Assembly: GCA_037447215.1 (NCBI GenBank)
Contig: JBBIHB010000006.1
Coordinates: 59,650 to 123,649, forward strand
Direction of reading: 5' to 3'
DNA: 64,000 nucleotides
Origin: UBA1413 sp037447215
Lineage (GTDB): Bacteria; Bacteroidota; Bacteroidia; Bacteroidales; Prolixibacteraceae
Below are positions 1-8,191 of the stretch, piece after piece; the stretch's first letter is position 1, and each line of letters opens with the position of its first letter. The translations under genes were made by a program, and so were the position numbers. The notes under the pieces were generated by a model. That model worked only from the letters and a program-made list of their open reading frames with translations. It was not told the DNA's origin and searched no databases.

Positions 1-1
1 C

Positions 2-865
2 AAAGAGGCCTTTGTTCGTGCCGATTTTTCAGAGCTCGATGATGAAGGTAATGAAATTGAAGCTGGTATTAATGCATCGAATGTATTGATTTCGGTCGAT
101 CAGATCAAAGATGAAGAGGTACTGAACAACTTTATCGGAAAAACCATTGATGAAACCGTTGTTTTTAATCCTGTCAAGGCATTCGACAATCATTCTGAAG
201 TGAGCCACATGATGGATATAAGCTACGAAACAGCGAAGAACCTTGAAAGCAATTTCAAATGTACCATTAAGTCAATTCAGGTTTTTGAAAAGGCTGATGT
301 AAACGAAAATCTGTTCAAAAAAATGTTTGGCGACGAAACAGAAATACTAACCCAAGAGCAGTTTATTGAGAAGGTAAAGGAGAATATCAGTATTAGTCTT
401 GAAAACAACTCGAAACAAAGGTTTGAGACCGATGCTAAAAAAGCATTGATAGATATGGTTCCCGTTGAATTGCCCGAAACGTTCTTGAAACGATGGCTCA
501 GGCAAACCAATAAAGAACTTACCGATGAGCAGATTGAGAAAGATTTTGACGGTTTCCGTGTGGATATCAAATGGCAATTAATAAAAAATGACATCATCAA
601 TAAAAACCAGATAGAAGTAAGCGAGGAAGAAACACTTGGTATGGCCAGAAATGTCGCACTTTCGCAGTATCAACAGTATGGCATTTTCCAGGTTGCCGAT
701 GAACACCTCGACAGTTTTGCCCACAGGATACTCGAACGGGAAGAAGACAGGGAACGGATTGTGCGACGAATTTTTGAGATTAAGGTTTTTGATCTGGTTA
801 GAGAAAAGGTCAAACTTCGTGAAAAAGAGATTACAACCGAAGAATTTAAAGCTCTTTACAGCTAG
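2..865 (+). CDS. tig: Trigger factor, C-terminal part (5' end outside window)
   Basis: Ribosome-associated chaperone and peptidyl-prolyl isomerase that binds nascent chains. The reading frame is open from base 2 to a TAG at 863-865, so about 287 codons of the middle and C-terminal part are present and the N-terminal ribosome-binding domain lies upstream of the window. The visible protein is acidic and helical, rich in Glu, Lys and Gln, as expected for the substrate-cradling arms. It contains the early stretch NASNVLISVDQIKDEEV and a later LPETFLKRWL segment, which I read as the C-terminal domain. The following clpP and clpX genes give the common tig-clpP-clpX order, which supports the call. 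A strong intrinsic terminator directly after the stop separates it from clpP. The TTG at 86 is internal and is not a start. Identification rests on recognition of the sequence style and the neighbourhood; there is no single catalytic motif to point to. Confidence 0.85.
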   Translation, partial: KEAFVRADFSELDDEGNEIEAGINASNVLISVDQIKDEEVLNNFIGKTIDETVVFNPVKAFDNHSEVSHMMDISYETAKNLESNFKCTIKSIQVFEKADVNENLFKKMFGDETEILTQEQFIEKVKENISISLENNSKQRFETDAKKALIDMVPVELPETFLKRWLRQTNKELTDEQIEKDFDGFRVDIKWQLIKNDIINKNQIEVSEEETLGMARNVALSQYQQYGIFQVADEHLDSFAHRILEREEDRERIVRRIFEIKVFDLVREKVKLREKEITTEEFKALYS

Positions 866-870
866 ACAGA

Positions 871-910
871 GATGCAGCAGCCGATGAATTAACCTGCTGC
901 ATTTTTTTTT
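871..910 (+). terminator. Intrinsic terminator after tig
   Basis: An 8-bp perfect stem (TGCAGCAG at 873-880 pairing with CTGCTGCA at 894-901) with a 13-nt loop is followed by an uninterrupted run of nine T. It lies 7 nt after the tig stop codon. Confidence 0.85.
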
Positions 911-917
911 ACCTTTG
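910..917 (+). promoter_or_regulatory. Bacteroidota -7 box (TACCTTTG) for clpP-clpX
   Basis: Matches the TAnnTTTG -7 consensus of the Bacteroidota primary sigma factor, directly after the tig terminator and 68 bases before the preferred clpP start. No clear -33 TTTG element is seen. Predicted transcription start is about 7 bases downstream. Confidence 0.5.
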
Positions 918-970
918 TAGTTCTATTACTGTTCACCGATCTGATGAAACATTTATGTTTAAAATACAAA

Positions 971-977
971 AGGAGGT
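971..977 (+). promoter_or_regulatory. Strong Shine-Dalgarno (AGGAGGT) deciding the clpP start
   Basis: A full anti-SD complement 7 bases upstream of the ATG at 985. Most genes in this window have no recognisable SD, as usual in Bacteroidota. This one favours 985 over the upstream ATG at 955. Confidence 0.55.
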
Positions 978-984
978 ACCAATT

Positions 985-1689
985 ATGAATTTTATGGATG
1001 ATTTTCAGAAATATGCTACCAAAAAAGCAGGTATCAGCAGCCTAACCATGCACCGATATACTTCAGCGTATGGTTATTATATTTCTCCGACCATCATTGA
1101 AGAGCGTCAACTGAATGTTGCCTCAATGGATGTTTTCTCGCGTTTGATGATGGATCGGATAATATTTCTTGGTGTACCTATAGACGATACAGTTGCCAAC
1201 ATCATTCAAGCGCAATTGCTGTTCCTGGAATCAACCGACCCAACCAAAGATATTCAGGTTTATTTTAATACTCCAGGCGGGGCCGTACATGCAGGCCTGG
1301 GTATCTATGATACTATGCAATACATTACAGCCGATATCGCAACCATTTGTACCGGAATGGCTGCTTCGATGGGTGCCATATTGCTCACCGCCGGAACGAA
1401 AGGAAAACGTTCCTCTTTGAAACATTCGAGGATTATGATCCATCAGCCAATGGGTGGCGCATCTGGTCAGGCGTCCGATATTGAGATAACTGCCCGTGAA
1501 ATTATGAAAATAAAGAATGAGCTATACCGAATTCTTTCGGAACACACCGGAAGGCCTTTCGAACAGGTCGAAAAAGATGCCGACCGCGATTATTGGATGA
1601 CTTCCCAGGAAGCTGTTGAATATGGGATGATTGACGAAATTTTGCAGAGAAACGGAAAAAGTAATGAGTTCAAAAGGAAGAATGGATAA
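985..1689 (+). CDS. clpP: ATP-dependent Clp protease proteolytic subunit ClpP
   Basis: Serine peptidase that forms the tetradecameric proteolytic barrel of the ClpXP protease in the cytoplasm. From the ATG at 985 it is 234 residues. The catalytic serine is in GMAASMGA (about residue 128) and the histidine in MIHQP (about 153); the acidic member should be an Asp near the DADRDYW stretch. The oxyanion-region motif FNTPGG and the KGKR segment are also typical. An upstream in-frame ATG at 955 exists, but AGGAGGT at 971-977 lies 7 bases before the ATG at 985, so 985 is preferred. Such a perfect Shine-Dalgarno is unusual in this phylum. The 3' end overlaps the start of clpX, so the two are very likely co-transcribed from the promoter after the tig terminator. 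Confidence 0.95.
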   Translation: MNFMDDFQKYATKKAGISSLTMHRYTSAYGYYISPTIIEERQLNVASMDVFSRLMMDRIIFLGVPIDDTVANIIQAQLLFLESTDPTKDIQVYFNTPGGAVHAGLGIYDTMQYITADIATICTGMAASMGAILLTAGTKGKRSSLKHSRIMIHQPMGGASGQASDIEITAREIMKIKNELYRILSEHTGRPFEQVEKDADRDYWMTSQEAVEYGMIDEILQRNGKSNEFKRKNG

Positions 1690-2896
1690 ATGTTCGTTTT
1701 GCGGACGTGAAAAAAAGGAAGTAAACCTGCTGATTGCCGGTATCGACGGGCATATTTGCGACAGGTGTGCTGAGCAGGCCCATTCCATCATATTGGAAGA
1801 AATGAAAAAAGACACCTCTTTCGATATGGATGGGATTCGGTTGATGAAACCACTTGAAATAAAGGAGTTTCTCGATCAGTATGTGATTGGTCAGGACCAG
1901 GCAAAAAAAATCCTGTCGGTGGCAGTATATAACCATTACAAAAGGCTCGCCCAGCGCATTAATGAGGATGAAACCGAGATCGAAAAATCGAATATCATAC
2001 TGGTTGGTGAAACCGGAACTGGAAAAACCCTGCTGGCCAGGACCATTGCCCGGATGCTACACGTACCTTTCACCATTGTTGACGCAACAGTACTCACCGA
2101 GGCTGGTTACGTGGGTGAGGACATCGAAAGCCTTCTTACCCGGTTGTTGCAAGCTGCCGATTATAATGTTGAAGCCGCCGAACGCGGGATTGTTTTCATT
2201 GATGAAATTGATAAAATTGCCCGCAAAGGAGATAATCCGTCTATAACCCGCGACGTTTCGGGCGAAGGTGTGCAACAGGGCTTGCTTAAACTCCTCGAAG
2301 GATCGGTTGTGAACGTACCCCCGCAGGGCGGCCGCAAACATCCCGAACAAAAAATGATTGCAGTTGATACCAAAAATATCCTTTTCATTTGTGGCGGGGC
2401 TTTCGACGGTATTGAAAGGAAAATTGCACAAAGGCTCAATACTAAAGTTATAGGTTATGGCGCAGCAAAAGAGGCCGACCGCATCGACAGGGAAAATCTT
2501 TTACAATATATTTCTCCCCAGGATTTAAGATCATTCGGAATGATTCCCGAAATTATAGGTAGGCTTCCGGTACTGGCCCATCTCGACCCGCTCGATCGCA
2601 CTACCCTGAGGCGGATTCTCACGGAGCCAAAAAATTCTATTATCAAGCAATATATCAAACTGTTTGAATTTGATGGAACTGAATTGATTTTCAGGGAAGA
2701 GGCTCTTGAATATGTAGTTGATAAAGCAATTGAGTTCAAATTGGGTGCCCGTGGATTGAGGTCGATCTGCGAAAGTATCATGATTGATGCCATGTTTCAC
2801 TCTCCTTCGGAGAAAACCGAGCAATTGGTTATTGATCTTGAATATGCACATGAGAAACTCGATCGTTCGAGTATCAGCAGGCTAAAAGCAAGTTAA
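1664..2896 (+). CDS. clpX: ATP-dependent Clp protease ATP-binding subunit ClpX
   Basis: AAA+ unfoldase that selects substrates and threads them into ClpP. The 410-residue protein starts with the zinc-binding domain (CSFC followed by CDRC). Next comes the ISP-type segment FLDQYVIGQDQAKK, Walker A GETGTGKT, the pore loop GYVG, Walker B VFIDEID and the sensor-2 motif LGARGLR. All key ATPase residues are visible and the length is normal. Two starts are possible: ATG 1664 (26-bp overlap with clpP) or ATG 1682 (8-bp overlap); both keep the zinc finger. I chose 1664, but 1682 is almost as likely. The overlap implies translational coupling with clpP. A bidirectional terminator follows. Confidence 0.96.
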   Translation: MSSKGRMDKCSFCGREKKEVNLLIAGIDGHICDRCAEQAHSIILEEMKKDTSFDMDGIRLMKPLEIKEFLDQYVIGQDQAKKILSVAVYNHYKRLAQRINEDETEIEKSNIILVGETGTGKTLLARTIARMLHVPFTIVDATVLTEAGYVGEDIESLLTRLLQAADYNVEAAERGIVFIDEIDKIARKGDNPSITRDVSGEGVQQGLLKLLEGSVVNVPPQGGRKHPEQKMIAVDTKNILFICGGAFDGIERKIAQRLNTKVIGYGAAKEADRIDRENLLQYISPQDLRSFGMIPEIIGRLPVLAHLDPLDRTTLRRILTEPKNSIIKQYIKLFEFDGTELIFREEALEYVVDKAIEFKLGARGLRSICESIMIDAMFHSPSEKTEQLVIDLEYAHEKLDRSSISRLKAS

Positions 2897-2918
2897 GTAT
2901 TCGTTGTAATATAAGGGG

Positions 2919-2947
2919 AAGCCGGAAAAAAAATCCGGCTTTATTTT
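2919..2947. terminator. Bidirectional intrinsic terminator between clpX and the convergent ketoacyl synthase gene
   Basis: Perfect 8-bp stem AAGCCGGA (2919-2926) / TCCGGCTT (2934-2941). The loop is A-rich and a T-rich tail follows on the plus strand; the A-rich flank gives a U tract for minus-strand transcription. It sits between two converging genes. Confidence 0.75.
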
Positions 2948-2948
2948 T

Positions 2949-4031
2949 TCAGGGAAACTTATAAACCACCGAGTTAATAGTCATGCCGGCTCCAACAGAA
3001 GTAAACAGAATGATGTCGCCACTGTTAAATCGGTGACCTTTTAGTTTGCCTTTCGAAATAAGATCGTACAAGGTTGGGACAGTTGCTGATGAAGAATTAC
3101 CCAGCTCTTTAATGGTCATCGGCATAACGCTTTCGGGTATATCTTTGATTTTATACAATTTAAAAACCCTTTCCAGTATGGCCTGGTCCATTTTTTCATT
3201 TGCCTGATGGATCAGTACTTTTTTTACATCTTCGAGTGTGAGACCAGCAAGTTGAAGACTTCGTTTCACCACTTTGGGAACGTTTGTCAGTGCATAAACA
3301 TAGACTTTGTGTCCCTGCATCCTGATAAACAGATCTTTTTCAGGATAATCGGGGTTAAGCGAGATATCCATAACGAGAAAATCGGCTTCAAGAGCATCCG
3401 TTTGGATGGCATGAGAAAGAATTCCCACAGGTTCTTCAGAATTAACAGCTTCAACGATAACAGCACCTGCGCCGTCGGCGAATATCATGGCATCGCGGTC
3501 ATTTGGATCGGCTACCCGGCTGGTAATATCGGCTGCAATGACCAATCCCCGCTGATATTGACCCGATTTGATATACATGTCGGCAACAATCAGGGCCTGG
3601 ACCCATCCGGGGCATCCGGCAATTACATCGTGGGCGAACATATGGGGATTTTTAAGGCCAAGTTTTTGCTTTATTCGGGCAGCTATGTATGGGACTATTG
3701 CCGATCGGTAATTGTTGTGCGCCATATCGCCAAAATTATGGGCAGCTATTATAAAATCAAGGCTTTCGGGTTCAATGCCCGATGATTCTATGGCGTCTTT
3801 TGCTGCATAAAAGCCAATATCTGAAGTCTGATCTTCAGGATTACTCCACCTGCGGTCCTCGATATTGGTTATTTCCCTGAATTTTTCAATAATTTCCTCA
3901 TTTTCTTTGTCAAAGGGTTTGCGGGTAGCAGGATCATAGAAAGTGTAATCCAAAAAATGATTGTTTTCAATTTTTACCGGTGGAATATAACTCCCCGATC
4001 CGATGATTATGGTATGAATATTCGCCGCCAT
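2949..4031 (-). CDS. 3-oxoacyl-ACP synthase III-like (FabH-family) condensing enzyme
   Basis: Thiolase-fold condensing enzyme of the ketoacyl-ACP synthase III type, which joins an acyl-CoA starter to malonyl-ACP or a related donor. The 360-residue protein shows the full Cys-His-Asn triad: C140 in IAGCPGW, H275 in LIHQAN and N312 in LGNSSSATVPT. The start is the ATG at 4031 (MAANIHTIIIG); a TTG at 4049 would add six residues and is less likely. It is the last gene of a probable minus-strand operon, 25 bases downstream of the LpxH-like gene. Its LpxH-like neighbour hints at lipid or envelope metabolism, but the sequence differs enough from canonical FabH that the substrate is open; a long-chain or specialised lipid role is possible. 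Confidence 0.85.
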   Translation of the reverse strand: MAANIHTIIIGSGSYIPPVKIENNHFLDYTFYDPATRKPFDKENEEIIEKFREITNIEDRRWSNPEDQTSDIGFYAAKDAIESSGIEPESLDFIIAAHNFGDMAHNNYRSAIVPYIAARIKQKLGLKNPHMFAHDVIAGCPGWVQALIVADMYIKSGQYQRGLVIAADITSRVADPNDRDAMIFADGAGAVIVEAVNSEEPVGILSHAIQTDALEADFLVMDISLNPDYPEKDLFIRMQGHKVYVYALTNVPKVVKRSLQLAGLTLEDVKKVLIHQANEKMDQAILERVFKLYKIKDIPESVMPMTIKELGNSSSATVPTLYDLISKGKLKGHRFNSGDIILFTSVGAGMTINSVVYKFP

Positions 4032-4056
4032 AAAATTCTTTTCTGTCAACGATTGT

Positions 4057-4806
4057 TTACGTTTTATATTTTTTCAGTTCAAACTTTTCACCATCAAAAA
4101 CTCCGTAGGAGAATGTTTTGATCCAGTCGCCCAAAAGGATAAACCTGCTGTTTCCGGGCATTTCCACATCGGCAATTCGATGCCGGTGACCAAAAACAAA
4201 ATAATCGAAATGTTCCTGTCCCAGCATCGAAAGGGCAAATTTATACATTCCTTCATTCTCTGCGTCGAATGCCTGCCCGTCACTTTTTTTGCTCAAGCGG
4301 CTGCTTTTGGACCAACGGTATGCAACCGTCACCGCAAAGTTAGGGTGAAATCGGGCAAAAAACCACTGCCAGAAAGAGCTTGTAAATATTTTTTTAAGCA
4401 TTAAGTAACCTTTGTCTTCTGAGTCGAGTCCATCGCCATGGGCAAGATAGAATTTTTTTCCAATCAGTTCGGTTTTAAATGCTTCACGATGAAGGATGAT
4501 TCCGGTTTCTGCCGGGAGATAATCGAAAACCCAGATATCATGGTTCCCGGTAAAAAAATGAACAGGGATACCGCAGTCGGTAATTTCGGCAATTTTTCCC
4601 AAAACCCTTGTATGCCCTCGGGGAACAACCGTACGATATTCAAACCAGAAATCAAAAATATCGCCCATCAGGAAAATCGCATCGGCATCTGAACGGATAT
4701 GGTTTAACCAACCGGCAAAGAGTTTTTCCCGTTCAGGATTATCAGAAAGGGCAGGGGCGCCTAAATGTACGTCGGATACGAAGTATATCTTTTTATTACT
4801 TCCCAA
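4057..4806 (-). CDS. LpxH-like UDP-2,3-diacylglucosamine pyrophosphatase (metallophosphoesterase)
   Basis: Calcineurin-like metallophosphoesterase. The probable reaction is hydrolysis of UDP-2,3-diacylglucosamine to lipid X in lipid A synthesis, at the inner face of the cytoplasmic membrane. In the 249-residue protein the metal ligands are in order: D12/H14 (SDVHLG), D49 (MGDIFDF), N88-H89-D90 (GNHD), H123 (AHGDG) and H207/H209 (FGHRHR). E. coli LpxH has GNRD at the third block; GNHD is the LpxH2-like form, so the exact subfamily is open. The frame starts at TTG (4804-4806); an in-frame TGA lies two codons upstream and no ATG precedes the first motif, so a non-ATG start is forced. It lies between the TlpA-like lipoprotein gene and the ketoacyl synthase gene. 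Confidence 0.8.
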   Translation of the reverse strand: MGSNKKIYFVSDVHLGAPALSDNPEREKLFAGWLNHIRSDADAIFLMGDIFDFWFEYRTVVPRGHTRVLGKIAEITDCGIPVHFFTGNHDIWVFDYLPAETGIILHREAFKTELIGKKFYLAHGDGLDSEDKGYLMLKKIFTSSFWQWFFARFHPNFAVTVAYRWSKSSRLSKKSDGQAFDAENEGMYKFALSMLGQEHFDYFVFGHRHRIADVEMPGNSRFILLGDWIKTFSYGVFDGEKFELKKYKT

Positions 4807-4855
4807 ATCTCATTTTTTTAGTTACATCTATCTTTTTGAACAATTAATCCCGAAA

Positions 4856-6007
4856 CTATTTGAGAAGGTTCGAAAGGGTTCGGTCGAGAACCGGGCCGTT
4901 CAGGTTTTGGGCAATTATGTTTCCCTCCTTATCGAGAAGGTAGTTGTATGGCAACGATTGAATGTTGTAGTGCATGACAGCCCTCGTGCTTCCTTCCATG
5001 TCGCCAACATTAATCCAGCTTAAATTATCGTTTCTGATAGCGTTTATCCAGGGTTGCCTGTCCTGATCAACGCTGACCTGATATATTTCAAAATCTTTAT
5101 TACGATATTTCTGATAAGCCTCCACCAATGCCTGATTGACAATTCTTGAATTCTGATCGAGCGCCGACCAGAAATGCAAGAGTACATATTTCCCTCTAAA
5201 CGATGATAGGGCAATCTCTTTCCCATTCTGGTCGGGAAGCAATATATCGGGGCTTGTGGTTCCTGAGTCCTGAATGAAACGCATTAGTTGTTCGTTGCGT
5301 TCATGAGTGATCAACTGCAAAGTGTTCTGATATAAAGCCTTGACATGTTCTGATTTGGGATAAAAAGAGTTGAGTGCCGAAGCAGCTATGCGAAGTGCCT
5401 GAAGGTCACGGACGACATAATTCTCATCATCGAATTTCTGATACAACGCAAGAACACTTGCCATCGAAAACGGATGTTCTGAAACAAATGCAGTGGAATA
5501 ATTAATCTGGTCTTCCACAATTCTTTCGTATGTCTCATCGAGTTGCTTTTTGAGTGCCGGGTAATCAGTACGATCGGCATACAAAGTATATAATGAAGAA
5601 ATTGAATCGAGTTTTTGCTTGGTCGTATTGAGCTTGTCATTAAGTTCCTGGACAAGGATTGAACCCGGCGAACCTTCAATAAGATATTCCCGTGCAAAAT
5701 TCAGTGCATCGGCCTTAATCCTCACTACCTCAGCAGAATCGACCAATAGTGTAATGAAATTATTCTCAGAAAGTTTAAGTAAAAAGAATGTTGGAATGCT
5801 CACATGATACCTGAAATTAAATTCTCCGTTATTGTTTATCCTGATGGCATCAACCGGCCGAATGTTTGCGACCATCAGTTCTTCGAGGTAGATCATGCGG
5901 CCGGAAGCATTTGTAATTTCCCCTGAAATTTCGGCCTTTCTAGGCTGATTGCAACCAGAAAATAAACTGATCAAAATTGCTGTGATGATATAATATTTTT
6001 TCTTCAT
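4856..6007 (-). CDS. TlpA/AhpC-like lipoprotein with a thioredoxin fold lacking the CxxC
   Basis: Predicted periplasmic lipoprotein (lipobox FSGC, Cys19). After the lipobox comes a DUF4369-like beta domain (about residues 25-110), a helical linker (115-245) and a C-terminal thioredoxin-fold domain (about 250-380). Bacteroidota paralogues are thiol-disulfide oxidoreductases with a WCxxC centre. Here the matching place reads FWSALDQNSR (residues 279-288, bases 5144-5173), with no cysteine, although the surrounding fold (GKYVLLHFW, FEIYQVSVDQD, a later cis-Pro-like LPYNYLLD) is kept. It is therefore unlikely to do disulfide exchange by the usual mechanism and may act as a binding or structural protein. 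It heads the probable minus-strand operon with the LpxH-like and FabH-like genes (49-base gap). Confidence 0.75.
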   Translation of the reverse strand: MKKKYYIITAILISLFSGCNQPRKAEISGEITNASGRMIYLEELMVANIRPVDAIRINNNGEFNFRYHVSIPTFFLLKLSENNFITLLVDSAEVVRIKADALNFAREYLIEGSPGSILVQELNDKLNTTKQKLDSISSLYTLYADRTDYPALKKQLDETYERIVEDQINYSTAFVSEHPFSMASVLALYQKFDDENYVVRDLQALRIAASALNSFYPKSEHVKALYQNTLQLITHERNEQLMRFIQDSGTTSPDILLPDQNGKEIALSSFRGKYVLLHFWSALDQNSRIVNQALVEAYQKYRNKDFEIYQVSVDQDRQPWINAIRNDNLSWINVGDMEGSTRAVMHYNIQSLPYNYLLDKEGNIIAQNLNGPVLDRTLSNLLK

Positions 6008-6048
6008 TGTTTTTGATTAAAGCCGCTAAAATTACTAAAATCCATAGA

Positions 6049-6064
6049 CCCTGTTTATTCAGGG
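6049..6064. repeat. Short inverted repeat in the divergent ribF / TlpA-like intergenic region
   Basis: CCCTG-N6-CAGGG. It lies between two divergent genes and upstream of the ribF -7 box. It could be an operator or chance; there is no T run after it. Confidence 0.2.
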
Positions 6065-6083
6065 GGCGAAGATAATTATTTTA

Positions 6084-6091
6084 TATTTTTG
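6084..6091 (+). promoter_or_regulatory. -7 box (TATTTTTG) for ribF
   Basis: Exact TAnnTTTG match 20 bases before the GTG start of ribF, giving a very short leader of roughly a dozen bases. No clear -33 element. Confidence 0.45.
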
Positions 6092-6110
6092 TCTCAAAGT
6101 TTTCGGAACC

Positions 6111-7073
6111 GTGAAGATATATAACGATCTGCATAAATTTAAAGCATATAAACCGGTTGTAACCATTGGTACGTTCGATGGGGTGCATCAGGGTCATCAC
6201 ATTGTGCTCGCCCGATTGAAGAAAATAGCTAAACAGGTGAGGGGAGAAACTGTAGTTTTTACCTTTTATCCACATCCCCGTTTGGTACTGACTCCCGAAG
6301 AACACAATCTGAGACTATTAACTACCCTCGACGAGAAAATTGAACTACTTAAGGCATCAGGTATCGATCACTTGGTTATTTATCCGTTTACACTAGATTT
6401 TGCCCGATTGTCATACAATGATTTCGTCAGAAAAGTATTGGTTGAGGGTATGAAAACCGACAGTCTTGTTGTTGGGTACGATCACCGATTTGGTAAAAAT
6501 CGCGAGGGTACTTATGAAGACTTGCAGAAGTGTGCCGACAAATATGGTTTCCGGATCGAGAAACTGGATGTTTTATTGATTAATCAGTTGAATATCAGCT
6601 CAACCCGGATACGGACCGCTTTGGAGAACGGCGATATTGGTCTGGCCAATCAATACCTTGGCTATTCCTATACACTTCATGGCAAAGTTGTGGAAGGTTT
6701 GAAACTAGGACGGACCATTGGGTTCCCAACGGCAAACATCGAATCGGCGGATGTTCATAAACTCATTCCCGGATATGGGGTCTATGCCGTTGAAACTGTT
6801 ATTGAAGGTAAACGCTATAAAGGGATGTTAAATATCGGGACACGGCCTACATTTAACCAGAATGCCGATCAGAGAAGCATTGAAGTGAATATTTTTGATT
6901 TCAACAGCGAACTTTACGGGAAAGAGATAACTTTGGTTTTCATCGGAAAAATCAGGGATGAAAAAAAGTTTCCAGGAAAAGAGGCGTTGGTTGAGCAACT
7001 TTACCGTGACAGGGAAACTGCGTTAAATATATTGTTAGCCAACCTTGCCCGGCAGGTTATTCACGTTTCCTGA
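6111..7073 (+). CDS. ribF: Bifunctional riboflavin kinase / FAD synthetase
   Basis: Converts riboflavin to FMN and then FAD in the cytoplasm. The 320-residue protein has the N-terminal nucleotidyltransferase domain with TIGTFDGVHQGHH (residues 18-30), FTFYPHPR and SSTRIR. The C-terminal kinase domain shows GRTIGFPTANI, the YGVYAV strand and GTRPTF. The length is normal. The start is GTG at 6111: it encodes the residue just before KIYNDL and there is no nearby in-frame ATG. Its 3' end overlaps the convergent EEP gene by 17 bases. The ribD gene lies 3 kb downstream, but the riboflavin genes do not form an operon. Confidence 0.93.
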   Translation: MKIYNDLHKFKAYKPVVTIGTFDGVHQGHHIVLARLKKIAKQVRGETVVFTFYPHPRLVLTPEEHNLRLLTTLDEKIELLKASGIDHLVIYPFTLDFARLSYNDFVRKVLVEGMKTDSLVVGYDHRFGKNREGTYEDLQKCADKYGFRIEKLDVLLINQLNISSTRIRTALENGDIGLANQYLGYSYTLHGKVVEGLKLGRTIGFPTANIESADVHKLIPGYGVYAVETVIEGKRYKGMLNIGTRPTFNQNADQRSIEVNIFDFNSELYGKEITLVFIGKIRDEKKFPGKEALVEQLYRDRETALNILLANLARQVIHVS

Positions 7074-8124
7074 TCAGGTCGCATGAAACCGGACGGTGGT
7101 CGCTGTAGGGCACGTTGTAGGTTTTGAAATTATAACTCCTGAAAGATTTGCTGTGCAAGATGTAATCAATCCGGAAAGAGGGAAGTTTCCCGATATAGGT
7201 TTGGCCAATTCCTTCGCCCGAACAAACAAATGAATCTTTCAACCTGCCACGCACGGTTTGGTAGGCATACGATGACGGAGTGTCGTTAAAATCGCCACAT
7301 ACAATTACCGGATAAGGTGATTCTTTAATTTTTTGCCTGATAAGTCTGGCCTGAATGGCCCTCATTTTAACAGCACGTTTATATTTCGATCTCAGTTCCT
7401 TTGCTTCGCGAAGGTCTTGTTCATTGGTTAATCCGGGGTCATCAATAATACGGTACTTATCAGGGTCAATTCTGTACGATTGAAGGTGTACATTAAAAAT
7501 CCTGATGGTATCCTTTCCGGCAACAACATCGGTTGCTATTGCTATGTTTCCTGAATTTTCAAACCTGATTTCCTGCATTTTAACAATAGGAAAACGCGAC
7601 ATGGTAACTGAACCTGCATTGCTTCCCGTACGGGCATACTGATAATGTTTTATGGATTGAAACTCATTACGGGTGGCTTCCAGGTTAAAAATACGGTTGG
7701 TCCTGAGCTTAACTTCCTGGAGACAGATGATATCGGGCTGTTTTTGGTTCAGAAAACCTTTTATCATTTCGGCCAATTCTCGGGATGGGTTTTTGCCTGT
7801 TCCGGTAAAATGCCTGACGTTGTAGGATACAACTTTTATGTCCAGTTGGTCGGTTAGTTTGCCGTCAAACTGAATGAAGCGGTTCATTATATTCCATCCG
7901 GCAAGAATTGGGATTAACGACAAAAGGGCGAATCGGGGCTTGGTAAGAATCCATGTAATGCAAAAAATAATATTCAAAGCCAGCAACCAGGGATAGATTA
8001 ATCCTGCAATGGCAATAAACCAGATTTTATCGGGGGGAAAATAAAGCGCCAAATATCCCATCAGCAATGCAATTACTGCTATTGCATTGAAAATAAGTAA
8101 AATATATTTCAGGATATTTTTCAA
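7057..8124 (-). CDS. Membrane-anchored endonuclease/exonuclease/phosphatase (EEP) family protein
   Basis: DNase I-like fold phosphodiesterase/phosphatase of unknown substrate. The first 85 residues hold three hydrophobic segments separated by short loops, followed by a soluble domain of about 260 residues. EEP motifs are visible: CLQEVK (metal Glu), FNVHLQSY, VCGDFND and a terminal YSDHRPV, so the active site looks intact. The start is a TTG (8122-8124): the next in-frame Met lies 22 residues in and would remove the first membrane segment. An ATG-ATT-TGA mini-frame overlaps this TTG. The architecture is common and single-copy in Bacteroidota, but I know of no firm function. It overlaps ribF convergently by 17 bases. 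Confidence 0.8.
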   Translation of the reverse strand: MKNILKYILLIFNAIAVIALLMGYLALYFPPDKIWFIAIAGLIYPWLLALNIIFCITWILTKPRFALLSLIPILAGWNIMNRFIQFDGKLTDQLDIKVVSYNVRHFTGTGKNPSRELAEMIKGFLNQKQPDIICLQEVKLRTNRIFNLEATRNEFQSIKHYQYARTGSNAGSVTMSRFPIVKMQEIRFENSGNIAIATDVVAGKDTIRIFNVHLQSYRIDPDKYRIIDDPGLTNEQDLREAKELRSKYKRAVKMRAIQARLIRQKIKESPYPVIVCGDFNDTPSSYAYQTVRGRLKDSFVCSGEGIGQTYIGKLPSFRIDYILHSKSFRSYNFKTYNVPYSDHRPVSCDLIRKRE

Positions 8125-8191
8125 ATCATGCTAATTTTTACGGATGCAAGATAATGAAAACAGTACATTAATCTGTTTTAGGTGCTTGGTT

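Noticed and set aside
955..984. Upstream ATG as clpP start
   Set aside because: The strong Shine-Dalgarno at 971-977 lies downstream of it and points to the ATG at 985.
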